A DNA stretch of 8,085 nt from assembly GCA_014523525.1 (NCBI GenBank), contig JAATVL010000295.1, positions 1-8,085 of the forward strand, read 5' to 3'. How positions within the stretch are numbered: position 1 is the first letter of the stretch; the number at the start of each line of letters is the position of its first letter. The notes beneath the pieces were generated by a model, which worked only from the letters and a program-made list of their open reading frames with translations, had not been told where the DNA came from and ran no database searches. Both the position numbers and the translations under genes were made by a program. This stretch comes from Nitrososphaerales archaeon TH703 (GTDB taxonomy: Archaea > Thermoproteota > Nitrososphaeria > Nitrososphaerales > Nitrososphaeraceae). This document shows, in pieces, positions 1 to 5,593 of this stretch.

Positions 1-295
1 TGTACTTTCCCGTATATTGTCCGTAGTCCATTTTTACTTCGTCAACTCTCGCATTCTCAGGGCCGATCTTACTCCACTGTACAACCTGATTAACATCTTC
101 TTTGTTTCCTTCAAGCAGTGCTTCCACGTTTCCATCTGGCAAATTTCTTACCCATCCTACAACAGAATTTTTCATTGCAACTTGCTGCATATTAAATCTA
201 AAATATACTCCTTGAACCTTCCCCCTAACTAGCAATCGAACAGATATTGATTCTTTGTCATCTAGTATTGAATTTTTAGAGCGTCTGAAAATCAC
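1..295 (-). CDS. acyP: Acylphosphatase, 3' end cut by the window edge
   Basis: This small cytosolic enzyme hydrolyses acyl phosphates such as carbamoyl or acetyl phosphate. Ninety-eight codons are visible on the minus strand. Residues 25-33 read GKVQGVYFR, the acylphosphatase phosphate-binding loop, with the catalytic arginine at R33. Residues 47-55 read GWVRNLPDG, with the catalytic asparagine at N51, followed by GNVEALLEG. These are the two signature motifs of the family. The family is usually about 90 residues long, so only a few C-terminal residues should lie outside the window. The only usable start is GTG at 293-295, because an in-frame stop lies upstream at 320-322 and no ATG precedes the conserved core. 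That GTG sits about 30 bp after a TATA box, which fits a leaderless mRNA. The N-terminal extension of about 17 residues before the first strand is longer than usual. The family assignment is firm; the physiological substrate is unknown. Confidence 0.9.
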   Translation of the reverse strand, partial: MIFRRSKNSILDDKESISVRLLVRGKVQGVYFRFNMQQVAMKNSVVGWVRNLPDGNVEALLEGNKEDVNQVVQWSKIGPENARVDEVKMDYGQYTGKY

Positions 296-317
296 ATTAT
301 TTTTCTGTACTGCGCTA

Positions 318-330
318 TTTTATATATATT
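318..330 (-). promoter_or_regulatory. TATA box of the acylphosphatase gene
   Basis: On the minus strand the run AATATATATAAAA is centred about 30 bp upstream of the GTG start at 295. This is the archaeal TATA-to-start distance expected for a leaderless or nearly leaderless transcript. A 13-bp palindrome, CAATTA-A-TAATTG at 331-343, touches its upstream edge where TFB would bind. Confidence 0.6.
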
Positions 331-408
331 CAATTAATAATTGTGTCAAAAGATTGCGTAGGTACTATTAGATTTGAGATTAAGCTATTGCCCCATATCA
401 TCCAAACC

Positions 409-420
409 TTTTATATCTAT
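409..420 (+). promoter_or_regulatory. TATA box of the Mer-like oxidoreductase gene
   Basis: The run TTTTATATCTAT is centred about 31 bp upstream of the ATG at 446 and implies a start of transcription a few bases before the ATG. A perfect 7-bp inverted repeat flanks the box: ATATCAT at 395-401 and ATGATAT at 421-427. A regulator bound there would mask the box, but such repeats can arise by chance in AT-rich DNA. Confidence 0.55.
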
Positions 421-445
421 ATGATATGCATAATTCCAGTACAAA

Positions 446-1525
446 ATGAGGACCAAATTTGGCTTTACCCAAGGATTAAATATCGCAAGACTAGGTCTGG
501 ATGAAATGCAAATAATGACAGCTTGTCAAATTGCGGATAGGATTGATTTTGATTCAATCTGGTCAATGGATCATTCAAACGTACCACAATGGAAAAATGC
601 AGTTGTTAATGATGCATGGTTATTACTTGCGGCAATTGGCGCAGTTACCAGAAATGTTGAATTAGGTACGTGCGTGACTGATGCAATAAGAAGACATCCT
701 TCAACTATTGCACTTTCATCAATTACCTTGGATAGGCTAACTAATGGTAGAGCAATATTAGGCATCGGTGCAGGAGAAGCCCAAAATGTAGTCGATTTTG
801 GAATAGAATTCAAAAAGCCAGTAACTAAATTTAGAGAGCAATTGGAAGTTATAGAAACTCTTTTTGATTCCGATCCTGATAATAGGGTAAACTATAATGG
901 AGAGTACTATAAACTCGTTAATGCATGTTTGCAGGCAAAGAGCATTAGAAAACCAAGGCCACCAGTATATATCGCAGCAGGAGCACCAAAAACCTTAGAG
1001 CTATGCGCTATCTATGGAGATGGTTGGATACCAATAGGATATACTCCTGCATTGTTTAAACATCATGCAGACATTATTAGAGATCATGCAAAAAGAATCG
1101 GTAGGGATATTAGCAATTTTCAATTCGCAAATGATGTAGATGTTTATTTTACTGATGATGGCGAAGAGGCATGGAACAAGATGAGGAACGCAGTCAAGGT
1201 CAGTTTATACAAGCCAGAATTATTGAAGGTTCACAATATCCAACAGGATTCAGAATTTGATTTCCGAAGATATTTTACAGAATATGCAATGAATAAACCA
1301 GAATTGATGGAACAAATGAAAAGAGCTGCTATGCAAATCCCCGATGATGTGGCAAGGAGTGCAATAGGGGTTGGTAGGCCTGATGACGTGATAGAAATGT
1401 TAGAACATTTTATTGAAGGAGGAACAAACCACTTTATAATTAGGTTCTGGGGAGACGGATATTTCAAAAATATAGAGTTATTTGGTAAAAAAGTAATTCC
1501 ATATTTTAGAGAACAGGAAAAATAA
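446..1525 (+). CDS. Luciferase-like (LLM) F420/flavin-dependent oxidoreductase, Mer-like
   Basis: This is a TIM-barrel enzyme of the bacterial luciferase-like superfamily (PF00296). It is closest in appearance to the coenzyme F420-dependent branch that includes methylenetetrahydromethanopterin reductase (Mer). The barrel starts with KFGFTQG at residues 4-10. A long conserved segment follows at 83-111, containing RHPSTIA, LDRLTNGRA and LGIGAGE. The second hallmark, RPPVYIAAGAPKTLEL followed by GDGWIP, lies at 171-196. At 359 residues it is somewhat longer than typical Mer (about 320-330). The ATG at 446 is right behind a TATA box, and the gene appears monocistronic, convergent with the nuclease gene. 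Ammonia-oxidising archaea are known to make F420 and carry several LLM paralogues, but they lack a complete methanopterin C1 route. A true Mer reaction is therefore not established. The substrate is unknown, and FMN instead of F420 cannot be excluded. Confidence 0.85.
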   Translation: MRTKFGFTQGLNIARLGLDEMQIMTACQIADRIDFDSIWSMDHSNVPQWKNAVVNDAWLLLAAIGAVTRNVELGTCVTDAIRRHPSTIALSSITLDRLTNGRAILGIGAGEAQNVVDFGIEFKKPVTKFREQLEVIETLFDSDPDNRVNYNGEYYKLVNACLQAKSIRKPRPPVYIAAGAPKTLELCAIYGDGWIPIGYTPALFKHHADIIRDHAKRIGRDISNFQFANDVDVYFTDDGEEAWNKMRNAVKVSLYKPELLKVHNIQQDSEFDFRRYFTEYAMNKPELMEQMKRAAMQIPDDVARSAIGVGRPDDVIEMLEHFIEGGTNHFIIRFWGDGYFKNIELFGKKVIPYFREQEK

Positions 1526-1566
1526 TTTACGGATGTCATTTGTAAAGCTGAACTGGAGACTTGTCT

Positions 1567-1587
1567 CTTGAATTTAGTATATTCAAG
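1567..1587. terminator. Hairpin between convergent genes
   Basis: CTTGAAT (1567-1573) and ATTCAAG (1581-1587) form a perfect 7-bp stem with a 7-base loop. It lies in the 57-bp gap between the two converging genes and covers the stop codon of the nuclease gene. A shorter repeat, GAGAC-TT-GTCTC, lies just before it at 1556-1567. No strong T-run follows on either strand, so a termination role is only a suggestion from position. Confidence 0.3.
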
Positions 1588-2614
1588 AATTAGATTTATT
1601 AAAAAAGGTGTCAAGTTTTAAGCAAGTTTTATTTGTATTTCCTTTGGCATAAACAAGTGGATTTGCATCAAAACCCAATAAGCGCAAGCTATCCGCAAAA
1701 CTTTCAGCAAACCCGTGAAAAGTATAGATTTTCTCAGGGTTGCATTTCTTGACTACTGTTATTAAATCATCATAATCACAGTGGTCGCTTAGAGGAAAAC
1801 AATAATCTAGCCCCAATGCATATTTGTAATATGGCTTAACAGCCCATCCACTGAATCCGATAGATAAAGCGCCATATTTTTTCTTGATGTAATTGAGAAA
1901 TCCATTCTTGCATGAGGCCAGCGGAGCGATCAGTAACCATGGCTGGTGAGAAGACAGGATATTGTTATTTTCTGCTTCTGAGAAAGTGACATAATTGTCC
2001 ATACTGATTCCAAACTCAGAATAGAGTTTGTTCATCTCGTCTATTGAATCGTGTATGATTAATGGTTTCCAATGTCTAAAAACATTTGTAAGAATTTGTG
2101 CCTTTCCTAGAGTGTATCCTAACAAAATAACTGGGATACCTTGATGATACATTTCTGAAATTATTAAATTTGCTTTGTGTATAGTGGCTTCAAATTTTGG
2201 AAAGATGTAGTCAGGATCGCCAAATGTAGATTCTATTACGAGAATTCTTGCCTTGGGTATAATTGCCGGATTCATAAACGCTCTTTTTCTTATTGAAATA
2301 TCACCAGTGTAATACAATTCATCTTCTATAAGTAGTCCATTTGAACCAAGAATATGTCCTGAATCCAGTAATCTGAAATCATGTTCTTGATACATATCGC
2401 CATATTTGTACCCACGATGCATCGCAATTTTATGAGTTATTTTTGAAGTGATAATCTTATTCCCGTTCTCTTTAACACACCTGTATAAATGATCACTATG
2501 TGCATGTGAAACAAAAATGAAATCAGAATTAGGTTGTTTATTTGGATCAAGGGATATTTTTTTACTTTTGTGGTCTACTGTTATGCCGCAGTTGTCTACC
2601 GAAACATGAAGCAT
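1583..2614 (-). CDS. Metallo-beta-lactamase-fold nuclease (beta-CASP-like; mRNA 3'-end processing factor/exonuclease family)
   Basis: This is a 343-residue protein of the RNA/DNA-processing metallo-beta-lactamase group (COG1236-like; relatives include CPSF73/Ysh1 and ligase-associated exonucleases). The metal ligands are all visible. SHAHSDH at residues 36-42 gives the HxHxDH motif, SGH at 85-87 the next histidine, TGD at 103-105 the bridging aspartate, EST at 128-130 is beta-CASP motif A-like, SDH at 276-278 and FHG at 299-301 the late histidines. GYTLGKAQ at 166-173 matches the helix conserved in these exonucleases. It lacks the KH domains of the large archaeal FttA/aCPSF1 proteins, so it is the small single-domain type. 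The ATG at 2612-2614 lies about 27 bp from a TATA box. No DNA ligase gene is next to it in this window, so RNA versus DNA as substrate stays open. Confidence 0.85.
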   Translation of the reverse strand: MLHVSVDNCGITVDHKSKKISLDPNKQPNSDFIFVSHAHSDHLYRCVKENGNKIITSKITHKIAMHRGYKYGDMYQEHDFRLLDSGHILGSNGLLIEDELYYTGDISIRKRAFMNPAIIPKARILVIESTFGDPDYIFPKFEATIHKANLIISEMYHQGIPVILLGYTLGKAQILTNVFRHWKPLIIHDSIDEMNKLYSEFGISMDNYVTFSEAENNNILSSHQPWLLIAPLASCKNGFLNYIKKKYGALSIGFSGWAVKPYYKYALGLDYCFPLSDHCDYDDLITVVKKCNPEKIYTFHGFAESFADSLRLLGFDANPLVYAKGNTNKTCLKLDTFFNKSNS

Positions 2615-2635
2615 CAGTTTCTTTGATTTTCGAAC

Positions 2636-2646
2636 AGTATATTAAT
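2636..2646 (-). promoter_or_regulatory. TATA box of the nuclease gene
   Basis: The minus strand reads ATTAATATACT, centred about 27 bp upstream of the ATG at 2614. This predicts transcription starting at or within a base or two of the start codon, giving a leaderless mRNA. Confidence 0.55.
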
Positions 2647-2729
2647 ATTAGTATAACGACTTTTATCAAGAAAAAATTTTGAATTCTACTGATAATCTCA
2701 ACTCCTCATTGGCCTAGGGGTTTGAAGTA

Positions 2730-2751
2730 AAATTTAATTTATGTTAAATTT
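2730..2751 (+). promoter_or_regulatory. Promoter with inverted repeat upstream of the secreted-protein gene
   Basis: AAATTTAA (2730-2737) and TTAAATTT (2744-2751) form a perfect 8-bp inverted repeat with a 6-base spacer. The left arm with its flank, AAATTTAATTTA, doubles as the likely TATA box about 29 bp before the ATG at 2765. The arrangement would let a dimeric repressor compete with TBP, but the AT-only arms make chance similarity quite possible. Confidence 0.4.
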
Positions 2752-2764
2752 CTAATTTTGAGTA

Positions 2765-3427
2765 ATGATTCTGAGCCGATATTGGTTTATATTTTCTATT
2801 ATCAATTTGGTTTCATTTACTATTTGTCTTGAATTCTTTATTTTGCATGAGTACAATAATTTTGATTCATATATATATGGACAAACTGCTTTTACTAATT
2901 CGTCCGGTTTAGTTGATAAATCAACAAATGCATCTTTTAATGCTGAAGGAACAATTAACACTATTTTGTTTTCTCAAGATACATCCAACAATACAAAACC
3001 TTTAGTCAAAGATATCAATACAAATCATTCTTCGAAATATCTTCTAGGTGGAAAATGGAGGTTGGACGTCTTGAATGATAATGTAACCTATTTCAAAAGC
3101 AACTTTACAATGATAGATACCGGCGGACACGATATTCACTTTCACACAATTGTTTATAAGCCAGGTTCAACTCAACCAATCACTCAAGACCAACAAGGAA
3201 AACCGGGGATTTTGTTTAAATATAAAAATAATAATACTGCAGGTTTTAATAGTTATGTTGATATCTATACGAACGGTGTTTTGGAATGGGAAGACGTTCC
3301 TATAAAAGTAGCTCTCATGAATGAAAAAGTAATTATGATGGATATCAAAGATAAAAAGACGGTAGAGCACTTTTTGAAAAACCCCATATATGGCTTGATA
3401 AATTCTGTCGATCTGATCCATCAATAA
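2765..3427 (+). CDS. Secreted or membrane-anchored protein of unknown function, sequon-rich
   Basis: I do not recognise a named family with certainty. The 220-residue protein starts with a short basic stretch (R5), then a hydrophobic segment at about 7-27, ending near C21. This reads as an uncleaved N-terminal anchor or a signal peptide, with the rest outside the cell. The outer part carries seven N-x-S/T sequons (N45, N55, N76, N87, N106, N113, N157), consistent with archaeal S-layer-type glycosylation. The first 90 residues are low-complexity and Asn/Ser/Thr-rich like a spacer. A compact domain follows at about 94-195, starting GGKWRLDV and continuing through NFTMIDTGGHDIHFHTI at 113-129, then several strands including GVLEWEDV and a KVALMN segment. 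H122, H125 and H127 could bind a metal. Similar GxWxLDV...NFTM...H-rich domains recur, as I recall, among Nitrososphaerales exported proteins. The gene stands alone between divergent and convergent neighbours. Confidence 0.75.
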   Translation: MILSRYWFIFSIINLVSFTICLEFFILHEYNNFDSYIYGQTAFTNSSGLVDKSTNASFNAEGTINTILFSQDTSNNTKPLVKDINTNHSSKYLLGGKWRLDVLNDNVTYFKSNFTMIDTGGHDIHFHTIVYKPGSTQPITQDQQGKPGILFKYKNNNTAGFNSYVDIYTNGVLEWEDVPIKVALMNEKVIMMDIKDKKTVEHFLKNPIYGLINSVDLIHQ

Positions 3428-3468
3428 CTTTTGTTCTCCAGTTATCATATTATGACTCATACACCAAA

Positions 3469-4497
3469 CTAAGTGAGAACTGCCTCTAATTTTCTATTTT
3501 TGAGGGCATTTTTTATTTCCAGTGCAATTCTTCTACCCATACTCATGCCATTTTGGAATAAGAAATCAGAGTATTGTGATCCAGAAACATATAGATTTGT
3601 TCCAGCAACAATTCTTGCAGAAAATTCAAAAGTAATGAATCTTGCATCCTTAGTATAGACTCCTTCCAAACAAAAAGGTCCAGGAATTCCAGGAGGGACT
3701 AGTTTTTCGGAAGCCTGTACAAAATTTTCTCCCATTTCGTATACTCCCTCAAGAAGTGATTCTCTGAGAACTAGAGGGATATTGCCTACTACGTTGTATG
3801 TAGGTTCTATAGGAACATTAAGTTGATGTTTTGACGGGATGCGAGAAATACCATCAATATCAGATTCATACCTCCTATCAACTCCCATGAACTCGATCTC
3901 ATCCGAGATTGGAGAATAAAAGTAATGAAGGTAGACAGGAACTCCCCTTACATATTCCTGAATATAAAGCGAATCTTCATCAGTAACAATGTTATCATTT
4001 AAGAGCTTGTTGTATCCTTCGTCAAAACCCTTCTGATCAGACGTGAGAAAATATCCTTTGCCACCAGCAGCTCCGTGTAACTTTACAATACAAAGATCAT
4101 TTATTTCTCTTTTAGATTTTACCGTTCTTGGTATTTGTAATTTTGATTCTAACATCAGTTTTTGTTTAAGATTTCTATCCGCTTCCCATCTTAATATAAA
4201 TTTATTACCAAAAAAAGGTACATTAATACTTTCTATTTCTTCAGAACTTAATGATGAAATTAGAGTACCGTGAGGTATAAGAATACAATTCAATTTGTTC
4301 AATCTGTTCTGAATATCTGACTCTAAAATATCCCGAAATTTGTCAACTAATATCACATGATCAATAAAACCAAATCTCTTGTACACATGATACCTCTTCT
4401 TCTCTGTTATCAGTAGAGTCTCAAATCCTTCATCCTTTGCTCCTTTTAAAACCTGAAGCGAACAGTGAGACCCGAGAGTTCCTATGATTTTTCGCAA
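3469..4497 (-). CDS. purP: PurP: formate-dependent AICAR ligase (FAICAR synthetase)
   Basis: This enzyme catalyses the archaeal ninth step of purine synthesis: AICAR + formate + ATP give FAICAR + ADP + phosphate, without the folate used by PurH. The N-terminal domain (DUF1246/PF06849) begins IIGTLGSHCSLQVLKGAKDE at residues 4-23, the family's nucleotide-binding start. FGNKFILRWEADRNLKQKL at 96-114 follows. The ATP-grasp glycine loop KLHGAAGGKGYF is at 139-150, then YIQEYVRG. The C-terminal DUF1297/PF06973 region has VDRRYESDIDG at 206-216 and PPGIPGPFCLEGVY, and EFSARIVAGTN at 291-301 supplies metal and substrate residues. The length of 342 fits the family (about 335-360). The start is TTG at 4495-4497. 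No ATG or GTG is available between it and an upstream in-frame TAG at 4516-4518, and the conserved N-terminus needs it. It lies 79 bp downstream of secE on the same strand and probably has its own promoter. Confidence 0.95.
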   Translation of the reverse strand: MRKIIGTLGSHCSLQVLKGAKDEGFETLLITEKKRYHVYKRFGFIDHVILVDKFRDILESDIQNRLNKLNCILIPHGTLISSLSSEEIESINVPFFGNKFILRWEADRNLKQKLMLESKLQIPRTVKSKREINDLCIVKLHGAAGGKGYFLTSDQKGFDEGYNKLLNDNIVTDEDSLYIQEYVRGVPVYLHYFYSPISDEIEFMGVDRRYESDIDGISRIPSKHQLNVPIEPTYNVVGNIPLVLRESLLEGVYEMGENFVQASEKLVPPGIPGPFCLEGVYTKDARFITFEFSARIVAGTNLYVSGSQYSDFLFQNGMSMGRRIALEIKNALKNRKLEAVLT

Positions 4498-4529
4498 ATT
4501 ATATATCGTAAAGCACTACTACGCCTAGG

Positions 4530-4540
4530 AAATTAATATT
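4530..4540 (-). promoter_or_regulatory. Likely TATA box of purP
   Basis: The minus strand reads AATATTAATTT here, about 38 bp before the TTG at 4497, giving an expected leader of about 10-12 bases. A second AT-rich run, GATATATAA at 4499-4507, is too close to the start codon to be the promoter. Reading through from secE is the alternative. Confidence 0.4.
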
Positions 4541-4576
4541 ATTCGAAATTCAGTTTGTTCGTACAAGAGAATCCAA

Positions 4577-4756
4577 TTATTTCTTTGCAAATGTCAGAAA
4601 TTCTGCTATCAATTTAACGACGAAGCCTATTCCGCCCACGATACCAATGCCCAACAGTACCAACCTGAGGTGGGTCTTATAGTCATCTTTGCTAGTTTTC
4701 TTTGCGAGTTTTAATACTTGAATTATTTCCGAAACTTTTTGTTGTACAATAGACAA
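4577..4756 (-). CDS. secE: SecE/Sec61-gamma subunit of the protein translocase
   Basis: This is the single-helix clamp subunit of the SecYE(beta) channel that exports and inserts membrane proteins. The 59-residue protein has an amphipathic cytosolic helix rich in Gln, Lys and Val (about 5-20), then the conserved hinge-like KKTSKDDYKTHLRLV at 19-33. One membrane helix follows at about 32-54, containing GIGIVGGIGFVV, and a short basic tail ends in AKK. This order and length match archaeal SecE/Sec61-gamma. The start is TTG at 4754-4756. An in-frame TAA lies just upstream and no ATG or GTG exists in the frame, so gene finders with a length cut-off would miss it. In many archaea secE sits next to spt5/nusG; that neighbour is absent here. 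It precedes purP on the same strand and could share its transcript. Confidence 0.85.
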   Translation of the reverse strand: MSIVQQKVSEIIQVLKLAKKTSKDDYKTHLRLVLLGIGIVGGIGFVVKLIAEFLTFAKK

Positions 4757-4768
4757 TAATTTACATTT

Positions 4769-4824
4769 TATCCATTATTGGATTATTTGAATCTATCCTT
4801 ATTGAAGTATATCCCTATTGGATA
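4769..4824. repeat. TATCC / GGATA repeat cluster upstream of secE
   Basis: Three related direct copies occur: TATCCATTATTG (4769-4780), TATCCTTATTG (4794-4804) and TATCCCTATTG (4810-4820). The last extends into a perfect inverted repeat, TATCC-CTATT-GGATA (4810-4824), and the first into an imperfect one ending GGATT (4780-4784). The exact 8-mer TATTGGAT recurs 40 bp apart (4776-4783, 4816-4823). The cluster begins 13 bp upstream of the secE start, so it overlaps the place where the secE promoter should be. This suggests a regulator binding array. Confidence 0.4.
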
Positions 4825-4871
4825 GAAAATGTGCTGAACAACGTCTGGACATGACAATACACTTTCTAGGC

Positions 4872-4963
4872 CCAAAAAACAAAAATTACCAACCCAAATC
4901 TGCATTTGAAATTTGTATTTCGACACAGTTATAAGATGTGTAAGTTGTCATCGTTATTTCCAC
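4872..4963 (-). ncRNA. Candidate small transcript: hairpins, 21-codon ORF and U-rich end
   Basis: The minus strand has a TATA box about 27 bp upstream of position 4961-4963. Downstream come three successive short stem-loops: ACACA/TGTGT (4923-4941, 9-base loop), GAAAT/ATTTC (4908-4921, 4-base loop) and CAAAT/ATTTG (4895-4908, 4-base loop). The last two share the base pair position at 4908. The unit ends in TTTTTGTTTTTT at about 4874-4885, the kind of U-rich tract that terminates archaeal RNA polymerase. Inside it an ATG at 4949-4951 opens a 21-codon frame ending in TAA at 4886-4888 (MTTYTSYNCVEIQISNADLG, then W). The unit could therefore be a small RNA, a micro-protein gene or both. No family is recognised and there is no direct evidence of expression. 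Confidence 0.3.
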
Positions 4964-4973
4964 TATTGGCTTC

Positions 4974-4993
4974 TGACTAGAGTCATAATATAG
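4974..4993 (-). promoter_or_regulatory. Promoter and palindrome of the candidate small transcript
   Basis: The minus strand reads CTATATTATGA at 4983-4993, a good TATA box. Immediately downstream, overlapping its end, is TGACT-AG-AGTCA (4974-4985), a perfect 5-bp inverted repeat with a 2-base spacer, placed where a repressor would block transcription. Confidence 0.35.
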
Positions 4994-5088
4994 TGTCTTA
5001 ATAGTCTGGAAACAAAAATTTGTTACGAGGATATTTAGAAGTAATTTTAATCTATTACTTCGTTATGGTATAAGATATCTTTTTTAAG

Positions 5089-5115
5089 GAGCAGATTTTC
5101 TGTAAATCTCAGCTC
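5089..5115 (-). terminator. Hairpin just downstream of the Lrp-family gene
   Basis: Read on the minus strand, GAGC then AGATTT pairs with AAATCT then GCTC around the 5-base loop ACAGA. This gives ten base pairs with a 2-base bulge. It starts 13 bp after the stop codon of the Lrp-family gene, so it would lie in its 3' UTR. An A-rich rather than a T-rich run follows, so it is not a classical intrinsic terminator; 3'-end stabilisation is equally possible. Confidence 0.35.
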
Positions 5116-5128
5116 ATGATTGGTTATA

Positions 5129-5581
5129 TTACTTAGTAAAAATGCGCTCCTTCTCTGTCCTTTGCATCTCTACAAACGTTTCAGTATTTTGAACTCCTTC
5201 GATTTTTCCAATTTGTTTTATAACAACATTGTGAAGTTCCTCGAGGGTAGTAGCACTGATAGTCACCAAGATATCGAACCTACCAGTCACTTCAGAAATA
5301 GATATTATTTGAAATATCTTCAATAATGCAGCGTGAATTTCCTCTTTTAATTTTGGATCCCTATTTATCCCAACTACGGCCTTGACATTAATCCCTAAAA
5401 GAGGCTCATTCACAATTATCGTAGATTTTTGGATCAAATTTCTTTTGTAAAGTCGCTTAATCCTACTGTACAAAACTGACGAATTTGTAGATAATAATTT
5501 ACTCAATCGAGGTACTGAAATATTAGCATTCTTACATAGTTCTGACAATATTTTCATGTCTAGATCGTCGAATTTTTGCAA
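5129..5581 (-). CDS. Lrp/AsnC-family transcriptional regulator
   Basis: This is a 150-residue feast/famine regulator that should bind DNA as a dimer or octamer and sense an amino acid or similar small molecule. The N-terminal winged HTH covers about 4-55, starting FDDLDMKILSELCKNANIS; the recognition region is around PRLSKLLSTNSSVLYSRIKRL (24-44). The C-terminal RAM ligand-binding domain covers about 64-142, with SEVTGRFDILVTI at 96-108 holding the conserved G-x-x-D turn (G100, D103), and ETFVEMQ as the last strand. The start is TTG at 5579-5581. A TAG lies two codons upstream, and the first ATG (codon 9) would remove conserved residues of the first helix. A TATA box lies about 30 bp away, so the transcript looks leaderless. 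It is divergent from the COG2522-type regulator. The ligand and targets cannot be read from the sequence. Confidence 0.92.
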   Translation of the reverse strand: MQKFDDLDMKILSELCKNANISVPRLSKLLSTNSSVLYSRIKRLYKRNLIQKSTIIVNEPLLGINVKAVVGINRDPKLKEEIHAALLKIFQIISISEVTGRFDILVTISATTLEELHNVVIKQIGKIEGVQNTETFVEMQRTEKERIFTK

Positions 5582-5593
5582 TATCTAGTCAAT

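Larger units (their letters stand above)
4757..5128. other. 372-bp stretch without a recognisable long gene
   Basis: No open frame longer than a few dozen codons with family resemblance was found here on either strand. From secE outward it contains the TATCC repeat cluster, a T-rich minus-strand tract at 4871-4887 and a hairpin-rich candidate small transcript. These are followed by a TATA box and palindrome at 4974-4993, an inverted repeat AACAAA-AA-TTTGTT at 5011-5024, and a hairpin at 5089-5115 just behind the Lrp gene. It is unusually large for the gaps in this window. Confidence 0.7.

Noticed and set aside
17..232. Plus-strand open frame of 71 codons
   Set aside because: It lies antisense to the acylphosphatase, which has clear catalytic motifs; the plus-strand translation shows no family features.
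1231..1614. Minus-strand open frame of 127 codons
   Set aside because: It is antisense to the C-terminal third of the Mer-like oxidoreductase and overlaps the end of the nuclease gene; its composition looks like a reverse-complement shadow.
2705..2730. tRNA-like fragment (GGCCTAGGGGTTTGAA)
   Set aside because: It resembles pieces of D and T arms, but no acceptor stem, anticodon arm or 70-90 base cloverleaf can be built around it.
3424..3445. Inverted repeat ATAACT / AGTTAT at the end of the exported-protein gene as a terminator
   Set aside because: The 6-bp AT-rich stem has a 10-base loop and no following T-run; it is too weak to call.
4895..4960. C/D box small RNA reading of the small transcript
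   Set aside because: A C-box-like ACGATGA is present on the minus strand, but no proper D (CTGA) or C'/D' boxes at the right spacing.
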